DNA of 64,000 bases from NCBI GenBank assembly GCA_015501605.1, contig JADNRZ010000044.1, positions 1-64,000 on the forward strand, read 5' to 3'. Made by a program: the position numbers and the translations under genes. Of this stretch, positions 1-10,143 are shown one piece after another. Origin of the DNA: Panaeolus papilionaceus (taxonomy: Eukaryota > Basidiomycota > Agaricomycetes > Agaricales). Every line of letters begins with the position of its first letter. Positions within the stretch are counted from its first letter, which is position 1. The notes under the pieces are model-generated. The model had not been told where the DNA came from, ran no database searches, and was given only the letters and a program-made list of their open reading frames with translations.

Positions 1-1821
1 CTATGGTAAATAGCCCCCTTTCGACCAACGTTATACCCAATTCAAATTCGAACCTAGGGAGTTCTGTACCTGTGGCAAACTTCACCACCGATTCATTACG
101 GTAAGAATGATTCTGTTGGGCGTATCTATACCCTGCTCACAAACAGGGTCTGCTAGATTCCTCAACAACGCACAAGCTGCAGCTGACAGTGCCAATTTTA
201 TGAGGAACGTCAGGTTTGCTGGCATCGCAGAAGACCTAACTGCTCCAGGGACGCCATGGATCTATTATGGGGTACTATCTATCATAGGACTCGTTATCAC
301 TAGGATTACTTATCGCGCTTTATTTTTATCAGGGATCATATGCAGGTGCACGCTCCGCTCACATGAAAGTTCTTTATCCCGACATTGTGTGGGGAGCCAT
401 TGCCTCAAGCGGTATGTGCCCCATGCAACAAGATGCTTAAACGCTGCAGATTCACTGTCTTCTCTAGGTGTAACCTATGCTAACCTGGAAGACTGGCAAT
501 ATATGGACATCATCCGCCGGTTCGCGGATTCGAAATGTTCAGAGGCCCTTGTTAACTCCATTGCTGCTATTGATGACGTCCTTCTTCACGGAAGTGCAGC
601 CGAGAAGCATCAGTTGAAGGCTTTGTTTGGTCTCGCGGGACTGGAGCACGATGACGATTTTGCGAATGTGCTGCAGGTACGCATCAGGATTTATACTCTC
701 CCTGTGATACAGTAGGTCGTACCTGACCACTCATTTGTTAGGGTCCACTGGGTGCTTGGCAAAATCAAAACTGGGTACCATCCCTCGCAAGCACGAAGTT
801 TACGACCTTTTGTCAAGCGCTCACAGCGCCTTCAGGAAATCTCTCACAAAGGGACCTTGCCCAGCCTTTTGATCACCCTGATCGACGGGTAGTTTTGGAT
901 GCGCGCACGACCTTTGCCGTCGATGCTTCAGTTGCTAATTACGCAGCCTACATAAACTCTGTAGGTGTATCGTCAACTGTATCAGAGTTTGCACGGTTTC
1001 ATATTGTTTTCATCACAGACAACAGCTTCTAGATGTAAAACGACAGCTGAATCAGTGAGTTCTCGAAGTCTGCTCGTTACCCCTGTACTAATAAATCTGA
1101 GTCTTAGTGCTTTGGCAGCAACAATGTCACAAGCTATCAGCAAACAGGGTTAGACCAGACTTGGAGGTTATGGCAATTCCAGGTGTGCACAGAGTGGGGT
1201 TTCTTTACGGTTAGTTGTGTGATCATCTTCAGATTTTGAAAATGCTAAAGTCGTCATACGAACCTCAGACAGCCCCTCCTCCCAATGTCCCCCGCATAAT
1301 TTCCAAGCTGTCGACCCTCGAGTACCAATCTAAGATCTGCAAACAGGCATATCCTCCTGGAAAGCACTTCCGTGTCCCTCCTCAGCCTGACGTCGAGGTT
1401 GTCAACCGGCTTGGTGGCTTTGACATCGCCGCTGACCGCTTGGCCATCATTGACGGCGAAGGTATCGTATCGAACTCAGTTGCGAACGTTTGTACAAAAG
1501 TTCTGACATACCCCGTCTCCGATTTCGTGCCGTAGATGATCCATGGAGGCCCAACACACCTCATAGCGATGATGCCAAGCCTCGGAAGGACACTACACTG
1601 CGTCCATTCAAGCTCATACCTAGTTTGTCTCCTTTTGTTTCTCCCCGTTATCACCATCTCATAGGTTTTTAATAGATGGAGTCCATCACTACGACGAATA
1701 CGGTCTAGCCGACCCAACTGCCGAACCCCCACAGATCCAATTGATTCATTCTCAGATGGTCGATTTCGTGAAATCGTGGCTGGAGGACTGGAACATCAAG
1801 CACAGTATTAAGACAAAATAA
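1..1821 (+). CDS. Serine peptidase family S28 (Pro-Xaa carboxypeptidase-like), 3' part
   Basis: Secreted or vacuolar serine exopeptidase of the S28 family, which removes residues next to proline. The gene enters from the left edge, so the signal peptide and first exons are missing. Exons read as 1-5, 58-100, 157-271, 333-411, 468-676, 742-960, 1019-1054, 1108-1209, 1251-1461, 1536-1626 and 1665-1821, stop TAA. Seen in order: LRFLNNAQAAADSA, the nucleophile elbow WIYYGGSYAGAR created by joining exons at 271/333, ECFG, the family block VCTEWGFF, the acid motif DGEDDPWR and the histidine motif GVHHYDEYG. All three catalytic elements are therefore intact. The 1209/1251 and 1626/1665 junctions are the least certain because those introns would be only about 40 nt; the others keep frame cleanly. 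Confidence 0.88.
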
Positions 1822-2038
1822 AGGTGCACCCGTTTGATGATTGCTCCGAAATACTACTACATCGCACAAATGATAAATTGTAATGTTATATGGTGTTTCT
1901 GTCTCTGAACACGGTCCTCCCTTCCGATCTCGTTGAATATTCTCGATACCTCGAAGCTATTTTCAGTCGTTTCTCTACCTCGAGCTCGTGAATCACCCAC
2001 AAATATATCTCCTCGATGCACGTTCGTTTTCTCGTTCT

Positions 2039-2420
2039 TCATGGTGTTTGGCTAGGAGGAGTCTTAGTTGGCTTGATAGATTTTCCTGTGACAGTGATTT
2101 CCGGAAGGGTTATAGTCGTGATTTGTCGAGGGGCGAGCATTCCGATGGTTCGAGTCGCGTCCCCAGCATTGCCAAGAGGTGAAGGCAGGTTACGAGTGGC
2201 GGTTGGCGCCACTACATAACATGTAGTGATTACGGCTCGTTCTTCAGTTGTATTCTGCGGAGTATGTAGTGAACCGAGGGGTGAGGGAGGGTTACGTGTT
2301 GGCGATGGCGATGGCACTTTGCGGCATGTGGCAACGTTAGGACCTGCCCGAACTAGAACGACTATGTTGTAGATTGGCAACAAGAGCAGTCAAATATGTG
2401 AAAGAGTCACTAAGCTGCAT
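2039..2420 (-). pseudogene. Possible decayed seventh small secreted protein
   Basis: Weak candidate. A start ATGCAGCTT at 2420 lies about 45 nt below a TATAAG-like box on the minus strand, as in the six intact members downstream. The frame soon closes, but an overlapping frame (2383-2039) stays open and ends in Thr/Pro-rich sequence containing ITTITLPEITVTG, which resembles ITLPTITI in the 3626-3796 protein. It also holds two imperfect copies of a TRNxPSPLG motif. It would be a frameshifted relative of the neighbouring array, or chance. Confidence 0.25.
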
Positions 2421-3625
2421 TTCGTCCTTGAGTTTTGACCTGGGATGTCTGCCTTCTGCAATAGTGATCTTATACTCCGCTATCTTCGCATAGCAGATGA
2501 GTCTGGCTTCTTCACTCAAAAGTCATCGATGGTCACTGGCCTGTTTCTTCGTGACTTCCATCAATTTGAAATTTGAATCAAACCCTTTGAAATCCTGTAT
2601 GTCAGAGCCTGAGAGGATATAAACGGGCGCATCTGTCATTCTGGGTGCTGACAAGGAAGATAATCAAGCAATACAGTCGACGACCGTTAGAGGGTTGATA
2701 CGTTATAATCCTTGAAAAATCTTCGGAGGTGTTTGATAGATTCAGAGTATCCTGTACAACGATCTAATGTATTTTTACCTTATCCCGCACTATCAACTCA
2801 GATTGTGTACGTATCGTGCACTGTCAAAGATCAATATCAAGAACGGTGTTCACTGGTTTCATGTCCAAATACCTTTCAATCATTGTCAGTCGGAACGATT
2901 GGTCCGAATGAAAAGGTGAACAACAGGTCCACTGACCCTAATTGCATATATGACCCAGGTAGTTCAACACCCCCTATCTTTCGATGTAATATTGGATCTT
3001 AACTATACTGTTTGGAGGATCGAATTAATAGCCATTAAGCGCGCAAGTATGTGGCTGTGTCGAAGGCTTGTTGCAAGGTCAAGACGAAACTTGGGATTGT
3101 GCAGATGTTGTCCTTCACGCCTCTTCAAGCTTCACCAGTCACCTCTCATCAGTTTAACCGGATATTATCCGACTTTCATTTCCTGATGTGTGTATAAGTC
3201 GCTCAAACCTCGGTTAAACTCTAAGGGTAGTGAGAGGAAAGGACAATATTAATGGAGCATGGCACATAATACAGCGCTAGCTGAGCGTCAACACAACACA
3301 AGACTGGCATACAGACTATGTTTAGCAACGGTTCCTCAACCATGACACCACATGCTTCTCAAGGAGATTTAAATGATTTTCACTTCCAATTGACAACAAT
3401 TTCGACCATTATTTTCAAGTCTTTATATACATATCTGCATAGGTCATGCGCTCTGTCCCCCTCCCCCTCACTGAGCCACTATGTTTGGATACATATCGCA
3501 CAATATTGACTTCGACTAGGGTAAGACCCTCTGGGTTAGTCATATACTGACAAAAATGCACATAAAACACACCATTGATCGGAAGACATGACGAGGCACC
3601 GCGGTTAGCAAATCGGGATGGATGC
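2421..3625. other. Gene-free stretch
   Basis: A TATAAA-like sequence near 2617-2624 on the plus strand is followed by open frames without a signal peptide or recognisable domain. I see no supportable gene. Confidence 0.5.
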
Positions 3626-3796
3626 TCAAGGCCTAGGGCGAATCGTGATGGTGGGAAGGGTGATGGTGTACGCAGGTTTCTCAGTGGTAGTCTGGAGCGG
3701 TGCAGGTGTGATTGCTAGGTTTTCGCGTGCGTCGATAACAGCGGCGTTCACCACGAAGGGAACACAAAGGGTAACGAGAACGGCCTTGAATTGCAT
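3626..3796 (-). CDS. Small secreted Thr/Pro-rich protein, 56 aa
   Basis: Single-exon gene of 56 residues, first member of the minus-strand small secreted protein array. The start ATG at 3796 gives a classical signal peptide, MQFKAVLVTLCVPFVVNAA, followed by a short mature chain that ends in the Thr/Ile-rich motif YTITLPTITIRPRP and a TGA. There is no cysteine and no known domain. A TATAAATA box lies 45 nt upstream. Similarity to its neighbours is in architecture: signal peptide, low complexity, and alternating Thr with Ile/Val/Pro near the C-terminus. Function unknown; a role as a secreted wall-associated or effector-like peptide is inference only. Confidence 0.7.
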   Translation of the reverse strand: MQFKAVLVTLCVPFVVNAAVIDARENLAITPAPLQTTTEKPAYTITLPTITIRPRP

Positions 3797-3840
3797 GATT
3801 CGCAAGCTTGTTGAGTGAAATAGTGTTAGCCCTTGTTGGG

Positions 3841-3848
3841 TATTTATA
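3841..3848 (-). promoter_or_regulatory. TATA box of the 3626-3796 gene
   Basis: TATAAATA on the minus strand, 45 nt upstream of the ATG. Confidence 0.6.
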
Positions 3849-4673
3849 CGTTCAGCTAGCCTTGTTTGAGGTCATTTTGGTTCGTTTGCCTTCTTAACCG
3901 TTTCTATATCTAGAGAGCCTCGGTATGCATACTACTTCTACTCTGCATTACGGCGATTGTTATCATGCTAGATAAAGACCTGTCTGATCGTTAATGCCTC
4001 TTTATCTGCTAAAGGACTGACTAATTCAACTAGCTCGATCTACTCTTCTATAGCTCTGTAGCTTGGCGGTGTATTCGAACTTGTAAATGATACGCCGATG
4101 TAGATGTATTTTTATCACTTCGGATAGTCATCATATTCCTTTTGGAATGTAATTCTAATTGTACCTGACGGACATAAACTCAGTCACTTCCGGATTCCGG
4201 GGATCCTCTTTACCTTCGTTGAATCGCAGATAGCAGAGACCTGGCATTCAGCGTCCAGAGTTCATCGAATCTCATATGTAGAAGATCCTGCTGCCTCACG
4301 TCTTCTTGCATCCAGTTTCAAGTTCGTCAAACCTGTCACTGAAGTCATTGTCAGTCATAATATCGTGAGTTCTCGAGGCAACCAGTGCATCCGAACGAAT
4401 GTGAAATCCCTATCCTAGTCCATCCGAGATTTAAGCGCGCAGAAACCAATTGTAGGTTGGTGCTAATAATCAATCATACAGAAAGTCCACCGTGAAATAC
4501 AAGGCAGCATGTCAGTGTCTTTATGTACATATAAATGGTGTTATTATAGATATACTAGTTCGAAGAGGGTACCATGAGCTAGAAGTGCAAATCACGCACA
4601 ATTCGTTGAGGCAGGATCTCGCTCGAATAGCTACTTAGGATGATATCTATCAAGCAGAGTCAACTACCTCCCT
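3849..4673. other. Spacer in the small secreted protein array
   Basis: No gene or repeat seen. Confidence 0.5.
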
Positions 4674-5144
4674 CTAGACTTCCTCCCTCACCTCCTCCCG
4701 CACTTCCTCCCGCTTCACCTCTTCTCTCTTGACTTCCTCACGCTTCACCTCTTCCCTCTTGACTTCCTCGCGTCGAACCTCTTCTCTTTTAACTTCCTCC
4801 CTCCTGACCTCCTCACGTTTTACTTCCTCTCGTTTAACCTCCTCGCGCTTGACCTCTTCTCGCTTAACTTCCTCTCGGAGCTCCTCCCTCACCTCTTCCC
4901 GCCTTACTTCCTCCCTCTTGACTTCCTCCCTCCTAACTTCCTCCCTCCTGACCTCTTCCCTCACTTCCTCAAGAACCTCTTCACGCCTGACTTCCTCCCT
5001 TGTGAATTGCTCAATAGCATTTGATCCAGGAGTAAGGACGGGCTCCCGACGGATCAAGCCTTGCACTCCTGAATTTGGGGCTGGTGCAGCAGCAACAGTG
5101 AGAGCGCTAATGGCGATGCAAGCGATACCAAGAGAGAAACGCAT
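4674..5144 (-). CDS. Secreted (K/R)REEV-repeat protein, 156 aa
   Basis: Single-exon gene of 156 residues. An N-terminal signal peptide (MRFSLGIACIAISALTVAAA, then PAPN) is followed by a short unique stretch containing a dibasic RR at about residue 32. From about residue 49 to the end there are about 22 tandem units of KREEV, RREEV or REEV. The repeat is highly charged (Lys/Arg, Glu, Glu, Val) and probably an extended helix. Dibasic KR/RR pairs recur every five residues, the preferred sequence of the Golgi protease Kex2, so extensive processing is possible but unproven. The DNA is a 15-nt tandem repeat, so unit number probably varies between strains. A TATAAAA box lies about 65 nt upstream. 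Low sequence complexity makes database matches unreliable. Confidence 0.72.
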   Translation of the reverse strand: MRFSLGIACIAISALTVAAAPAPNSGVQGLIRREPVLTPGSNAIEQFTREEVRREEVLEEVREEVRREEVRREEVKREEVRREEVREELREEVKREEVKREEVKREEVKREEVRREEVKREEVRREEVKREEVKREEVKREEVKREEVREEVREEV

Positions 5145-5207
5145 TATGATGGAGTTGTTGAGTTAGTGTTGAGCTGAATTGCCTGTTGTCTGAGAATGAG
5201 GTGGTTG

Positions 5208-5214
5208 TTTTATA
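5208..5214 (-). promoter_or_regulatory. TATA box of the KREEV-repeat gene
   Basis: TATAAAA on the minus strand upstream of the ATG at 5144. Confidence 0.65.
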
Positions 5215-5565
5215 CACCTCAGGCATGACGAGAGGCCTGATCAGCGATTCCGGTGTGGGCACGCTTCCGAACGGCCTGAGAGGACCTGTTGATGGTAATT
5301 TTACTGAGCCGACTAAATTTTATGGACCTTGCACTGGTTCCTGTCCGCAAACCATTTTTTTCGTGAAATTTATATTGAGTACATAATACAGCTGCCTACA
5401 ACAAAAACACAATGTGTTCATTCATAACGTGTGTGAGAGTCGTCCTTGTCGATGGCCCTGCTACTGAATAGAATGATGAAACATCGCGGGGGACGCATAG
5501 CCCTTCAAGGGGTTCGGCTTACAGAAGTATGTAAATAGGCAATGCAGAGCAGGCGATGTCTGATT
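5215..5565. other. Spacer before the hAT element
   Basis: No gene seen. Confidence 0.5.
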
Positions 5566-5573
5566 CTTCTGAC
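5566..5573. repeat. Target-site duplication, left
   Basis: CTTCTGAC, identical to 6541-6548. Confidence 0.9.
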
Positions 5574-6540
5574 TAGTGTTGTTGTCGAGTCGAGTTGAAC
5601 TCGTTAAAACGAGTCGAGTTGCTAAACGAGTCGCGACTCGATTGGTTCGAGCGAGTCGAGTTGAAACTCGCGAGTTGTCGAGTTGTAAACGAGTTTACGC
5701 ACGATACATGTGACTTTGTTTAATGTGGGGATGGGGAATGATGATCGGTCCTGTCCTTACCCTTGACCCTCTTCCGACGCTGCCATCATCATTGAGCGCA
5801 CTTGTGATTGATCCTTGCTCCATAGTAGAACCTTGGGCCAACGTCTTTAATGTATATCGGAACATTCAGTAGCCTTGTTTTTCAATGCCAGCGACGTTCA
5901 AGCATCAGGGCTGGAATTTGAGGAGCATATAAATTATGAGCATGGGGTGAGTTTCCTCAACATCAGTGGCCATGAGTGCTGGTTACTCTGCAAGATGTAT
6001 GTGCCAGTCACCTACTGTCTGTTGATGTAGGCCGCAGCATAGTTGCTGGGCTCAACAGTGTTGGCAGCATGAGCCGCCACAAACCCCTCAGGCTCGGGGC
6101 TCCACCCCTTTTCATTCCTTTCCTAGTAGTGTACACTCTCCTTCACCTCCTCAGCCTGCCTACTCTCGCTACCCACCGGTACCAGGGTCTTAAATCGAAG
6201 AGGCCATTAAATAAATAATTTAACTGTAACATCTAGCCAATTTTAAACTTAATTATATACTAATCTACATGTGTGTGTTGAAAACAACTATAAAATATCA
6301 AACCACAGGCAATCTTGTTTAATTACTACAGGTTCAATGATGAAAGGACTCTTACGGACTTGTTAACAACTGGAAGATTTAATCAAGCAATCTCATTGGC
6401 TCCAGGGAACTGCCGATGATCACACGTGTCATAACGAGTCAACTCGTTTAGACCCGAGTTGAACTCGATCAAAACTCGCACAAACGAGTTAAACGAGTTT
6501 TCCAACTCGAATCGACTAGATCGACTCGATAACAACACTA
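5574..6540. mobile_element. Non-autonomous hAT-type element, 967 bp
   Basis: The ends are inverted repeats, TAGTGTTGTTGTCGAGTCGA at the left and its near-perfect complement ending AACAACACTA at the right. The element is bounded by identical 8-bp direct repeats CTTCTGAC at 5566-5573 and 6541-6548. An 8-bp target duplication with TAG...CTA ends is the signature of the hAT superfamily. Both subterminal 120-bp regions are packed with CGAGT/ACTCG pentamers in both orientations, as expected for transposase-binding arrays. The interior holds only an 80-residue frame (5976-6218) with no recognised transposase domain, so the copy would depend on an enzyme supplied elsewhere. The intact duplication suggests a fairly recent insertion. 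Confidence 0.9.
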
Positions 6541-6548
6541 CTTCTGAC
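6541..6548. repeat. Target-site duplication, right
   Basis: CTTCTGAC, identical to 5566-5573. Confidence 0.9.
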
Positions 6549-6962
6549 ACTGGAAACTCTCAGTTCCGTCCGAGCGTGTTCCTGAACTCCTTGCACTTGG
6601 AGGCGTCACAAGCTAAGCAATGAAAATGTCGACAGCAACTCGACTTAGAAAAGGTAGAGGGAACGCATTTCACACTCTTCGATAGGTTATGAGACTAAGA
6701 TAATATGAGTTCAACTAAATTCTTGAGTGTGCAAAAAGCCCAGGTATTAAACGGCATTAATTACAACATGAAACTCATTAAAGATGCTGGGATACGGTAC
6801 ACCCATCCATCATTTCTTGGTAGGTCACCCTATAGAAGAGTTGTCAGCTCTTTATCTTCTCGGCCGTTTGCAGGGCAGTATAAAACTAAGGAAAATAACA
6901 TAGGCTGAAGAATCGACCGACCTTCACGAGCCCCGGAAGGCGGGCGCCCAAGTTTCCGCAAC
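6549..6962. other. Spacer in the small secreted protein array
   Basis: No gene seen between the hAT element and the next secreted protein. Confidence 0.5.
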
Positions 6963-7265
6963 TCAGGGTTCAATTGGTTGAATTAGCGTCAATGTCGGCC
7001 TGATGGTAAGAGTTGGTCGAACGGTTGACGTCTTGGTCGGTTTGGTTGTTGGGAAAATAACAGTTAAGCTTGGGTTGAAGGTTAGAGTTGGCCTGACAGT
7101 GAGAGTGGGCTTCGTTGAGGTGGGTCGAACTGTGAATGTTGGTGGGAATGGATCGGTGATCGTCAGCTTGCTCGTGATTAGCCCTTCAACCTGCGGAACT
7201 GGGGAAGCATAGGTAAGTCCAGAAGCGAGGGTCATGCCAAGAAGGACGAGCGCGTTTAGTTGCAT
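6963..7265 (-). CDS. Small secreted TVRPTLT-repeat protein, 100 aa
   Basis: Single-exon gene of 100 residues. A signal peptide (MQLNALVLLGMTLASGLTYA) is followed by SPVP and then a Thr/Pro-rich chain with repeated TVRPTLT, TIRPTLT and TFTVRPTS units. There is no cysteine. The many threonines next to proline are likely O-mannosylation sites, which would make it a rod-like secreted glycoprotein; this is inference. A TATAAAA box lies about 63 nt upstream. It shares orientation, size class and architecture with the other five members and the TLT motif with the 8.3 and 9.8 kb proteins. Confidence 0.72.
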   Translation of the reverse strand: MQLNALVLLGMTLASGLTYASPVPQVEGLITSKLTITDPFPPTFTVRPTSTKPTLTVRPTLTFNPSLTVIFPTTKPTKTSTVRPTLTIRPTLTLIQPIEP

Positions 7266-7327
7266 ATTGTATCTCGAAGCTTGTACGTCGGGTTTTGCTC
7301 AAGTACCATAACCTCTCGCTAACCCAG

Positions 7328-7334
7328 TTTTATA
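7328..7334 (-). promoter_or_regulatory. TATA box of the 6963-7265 gene
   Basis: TATAAAA on the minus strand. Confidence 0.6.
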
Positions 7335-8319
7335 ACATCATATTTTTCCGAATTTACCTGGGCACGTACACATATATAGGGGTACATCTTGCAATTAGGA
7401 CTACAAATGACGTGACGCCGCGACGTCAGTTAGGCATATGTGAAACGCTTGGTATGCCTATTTTCCGTGATCGCTCAAAGCGCGAAAGAGGTATCTCGCA
7501 AGCTTTCAGTTGATGTGATCGAAGCTCAACATCAACACATGACCTACATTCGATGCGTGTTTCGAAAGGTAGTCACACCGTACAGCCAACTTTCATATTC
7601 TTTCAATTTGCCATTTGGGTGAGCGTCTCTGAAAGTCAAACATTTCTATTTCCGTTTGCGCAAAAAATGATTATCACTCACTGCTGTGTACCTTCCCATT
7701 CTTGTTTAACGGCGAAACAAAGGTAAATCTACCCTTCAAAAAGCTCCCATCGGACAGGCTCAGAAGTCTCAACAATCACACCACTTTGAGAGACATGAAT
7801 TCAATTTTGTACGTCGGTGTAAAGATCCACAGGATCCCATTGGGACTTCTTAAGTTTTTTGCTGTCATCTGTGTCGACAGCGTACCCGGCGTCGCCGTGT
7901 GGGGATGACGCAGGGAGGACCGTCGGACCGGTCCTTCACATTACCGAAAGAAAAATTGACTGCCTGTATGCAACATTAGAAACACAATGTTTAATCGTTC
8001 AAAAGCGCCGGCTCTTTCAGGTGGCTTAGGGCAAACTTAGGCGCTGAATTAGCCGTTTCAACCTTGCCGCATCGAGTAATGATACGCATTAACGACTATC
8101 ATTGCTCACAACACAGTATGGAAGAGATGGGGTGACTACATATACAGGACTTGGCTTTGAAGGTTTGGTTATGAGGTCATCAACCGAGCTGCGCTGCATT
8201 TGAGTCGGAATTGACTGTGCACATGTCAGTTTATCCGTCCGACTAGCAAAGGCAGAGGCAAATACAAAATCTTTCTCACCAATACCCCACTCCAGTTGAC
8301 GAAGACCCGTCGATCACCC
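7335..8319. other. Spacer in the small secreted protein array
   Basis: About 1 kb with only short frames; nothing supportable. Confidence 0.5.
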
Positions 8320-8538
8320 TTAAGCAGAGTATTTTTCTCTCTTGAATAGTCTGATGGGACCCGGATCAGGAATAGGAATAGGGTCAAAAGGGAGCAATGT
8401 TGGGACGACGATTGTTGGGATAGGGGGCCTGATGACAGTCAGTGTCGGTATGATGAGCAAGGGCGGACCTGGGGCTGGTACAGCAGAGACTGTAAGGGTG
8501 CTGGAAAAAAGGGCTGCCAAGATGATGGTAAGATGCAT
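8320..8538 (-). CDS. Small secreted Pro-rich protein, 72 aa
   Basis: Single-exon gene of 72 residues. The signal peptide (MHLTIILAALFSSTLTVSA) leads into VPAPGPP. The mature part is Pro/Ile/Val/Thr-rich and ends with a core shared with the 9839-10069 gene: PIPTIVVPTLLPFDPIPIPD, then PGPI, a basic-aromatic turn and a dibasic KR seven residues from the end. The strong shared core makes these two the closest paralogues in the array. Kex2-type cleavage after KR would trim a short acidic or hydroxylated tail. A TATATAA box lies about 80 nt upstream. Function unknown. Confidence 0.72.
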   Translation of the reverse strand: MHLTIILAALFSSTLTVSAVPAPGPPLLIIPTLTVIRPPIPTIVVPTLLPFDPIPIPDPGPIRLFKREKYSA

Positions 8539-8615
8539 TGCTGAGGCTGCTGAGATGATTGTTGTGGTTCTGTGTTGGCTGTTGGTAACGAATATGACGC
8601 TCGCAACGGGTGTAC

Positions 8616-8622
8616 TTATATA
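8616..8622 (-). promoter_or_regulatory. TATA box of the 8320-8538 gene
   Basis: TATATAA on the minus strand. Confidence 0.55.
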
Positions 8623-9838
8623 CCCTGCCAGATACTGGCAGTTACGAGAGCTTCCACAAGACGATGTTATTCCTTGTAGTGTTAGAATGACGAGTGGTCA
8701 AAAGAGATTCCACGGGTTAGATAAGGTTTACCCCGCAGTTCATCATCTTTGTGAAGCTCTGGATGGTACTACTAGGTGTCATGGGACTCGAACTACTCGT
8801 CCAACTTTGACAGCGCTGGAGGTTGCTATGACAGAACGATTTTGGCGTGCACAGAATGATGAGCTATCATAAAAGTTCAATGGCTCCTTATTCTTTGATT
8901 AGGGGTCACAATTGAAGTTTCATGGATAAAAGCTTGGGGTCAGGATAATGTTGAGGCATTACATACCGCAACGCCATGTCCTTTGCGGGCGGTTGATTGT
9001 AATGTATATGGTGAAACTATTCATATAAGTTGTAAGTAGTGGCTTTGGGCCCAGTGAGGTTGTTACAATTGTTCGTTGCTTAATCATCTTATGCCACTTC
9101 ATTTGGGCGCAAATTACTGACACAACTACCGCTCGTTGAGTGCTTGGCTAAGAACAGCTGTAAAAACGGTATATACGTACTTTGGGGCTGTTTCATTTTT
9201 CTGACTCAGTGAAGTGGCAATGCCTTAAAGTTAAAGGCATGATACCACAACAGCAGGATAGGACGAGATAAGCGTGAAAGAGCTTAGCGCATCATGTCGT
9301 GATGCGTAATCGTACCATTTGAGAGACTCGCGGTGTTTCGCTGTCTGGAATCGCTAGCTCTTCGAACATGTGAGGGCAGTGATACTTTTACCCATCTGAG
9401 TCAACGGATGTTGCCATAGGGTATGCAACAACTCGGAGATGAGTCGAACACTCAGTCGCTCTTGTGTATTGAGGGTTCCAATAAGCATTATTCAAACAGG
9501 CAATCGTCCTATCTGTCAGCTTCAAGAGAGTCAACTTCACGTGGCACAAGTTAAGCTTAGGCGCTGGCTTCGCGTCTCACCGCTCCGACGCTTCCGAATG
9601 GGGCAATAGCAACACACATCAATCAATGACCTTAGCATTGCGCTAAAAATAATATCGAATAATTCAACCACTACTTGTCTAACGAAGGTCGACTTGAATT
9701 TCTGGCAGCCTCGATTTAATAGCTCATGCTTTGGGTATGGAATTGGCTTCAAATTTGGACCTGGTTTGCGAAAGCATCAGCAATCACACTCAGGGGTAAT
9801 GGAAAAAGAATTCTTACCCTCCTCTCCTAGACAAAACC
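8623..9838. other. Spacer in the small secreted protein array
   Basis: About 1.2 kb with no supportable gene. Confidence 0.5.
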
Positions 9839-10069
9839 TCAAGCAGAGTCGCCTTCTTCCCTCTTGAATTGTTTGATCGGACCTGGGTCAGGAATGGGGA
9901 TGGGGTCCCATGGAATCAAAGTCGGTACGATAATTGTCGGGATGGGCACCCTTGGAGGCTTGATGATAGTGAGCGTCGGTATGACGGAGAAGGTTGGTCC
10001 TGGGGCTGGTACCGCAGATGCTGTAAGCGCACCAATGGTGAGGCATGCAATAGCGACGGTGAAGCGCAT
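9839..10069 (-). CDS. Small secreted Pro-rich protein, 76 aa, paralogue of 8320-8538
   Basis: Single-exon gene of 76 residues. The signal peptide (MRFTVAIACLTIGALTASA) resembles that of the KREEV-repeat protein (MRFSLGIACIAISALTVAA), which ties the array together. The mature chain opens VPAPGP and carries IPTLTIIKPP, then PIPTIIVPTLIPWDPIPIPD, PGPI, QFKRE and a short acidic tail. Only the aromatic residue (Trp for Phe) and a few hydrophobics differ from the paralogue. The KR pair near the end is conserved. A TATAAG-like box lies about 70 nt upstream. No cysteine and no known domain. Confidence 0.75.
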   Translation of the reverse strand: MRFTVAIACLTIGALTASAVPAPGPTFSVIPTLTIIKPPRVPIPTIIVPTLIPWDPIPIPDPGPIKQFKREEGDSA

Positions 10070-10136
10070 TGAGACTATCTAGCTTGGCTGTTGGAATTCT
10101 TTGGTGTGGTGATGTTATGAGACTCGAGGTAGCTGT

Positions 10137-10143
10137 ACTTATA
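10137..10143 (-). promoter_or_regulatory. TATA-like box of the 9839-10069 gene
   Basis: TATAAGT on the minus strand. Confidence 0.5.

Noticed and set aside
4729..5166. Plus-strand Thr/Ser/Arg/Leu-rich frame opposite the KREEV gene
   Set aside because: Simple complement of the 15-nt repeat; no signal peptide or promoter on that strand.
5583..5700. CGAGT-rich tract as a possible CRISPR or satellite array
   Set aside because: Units are irregular and in both orientations, and lie within the hAT element's subterminal region.
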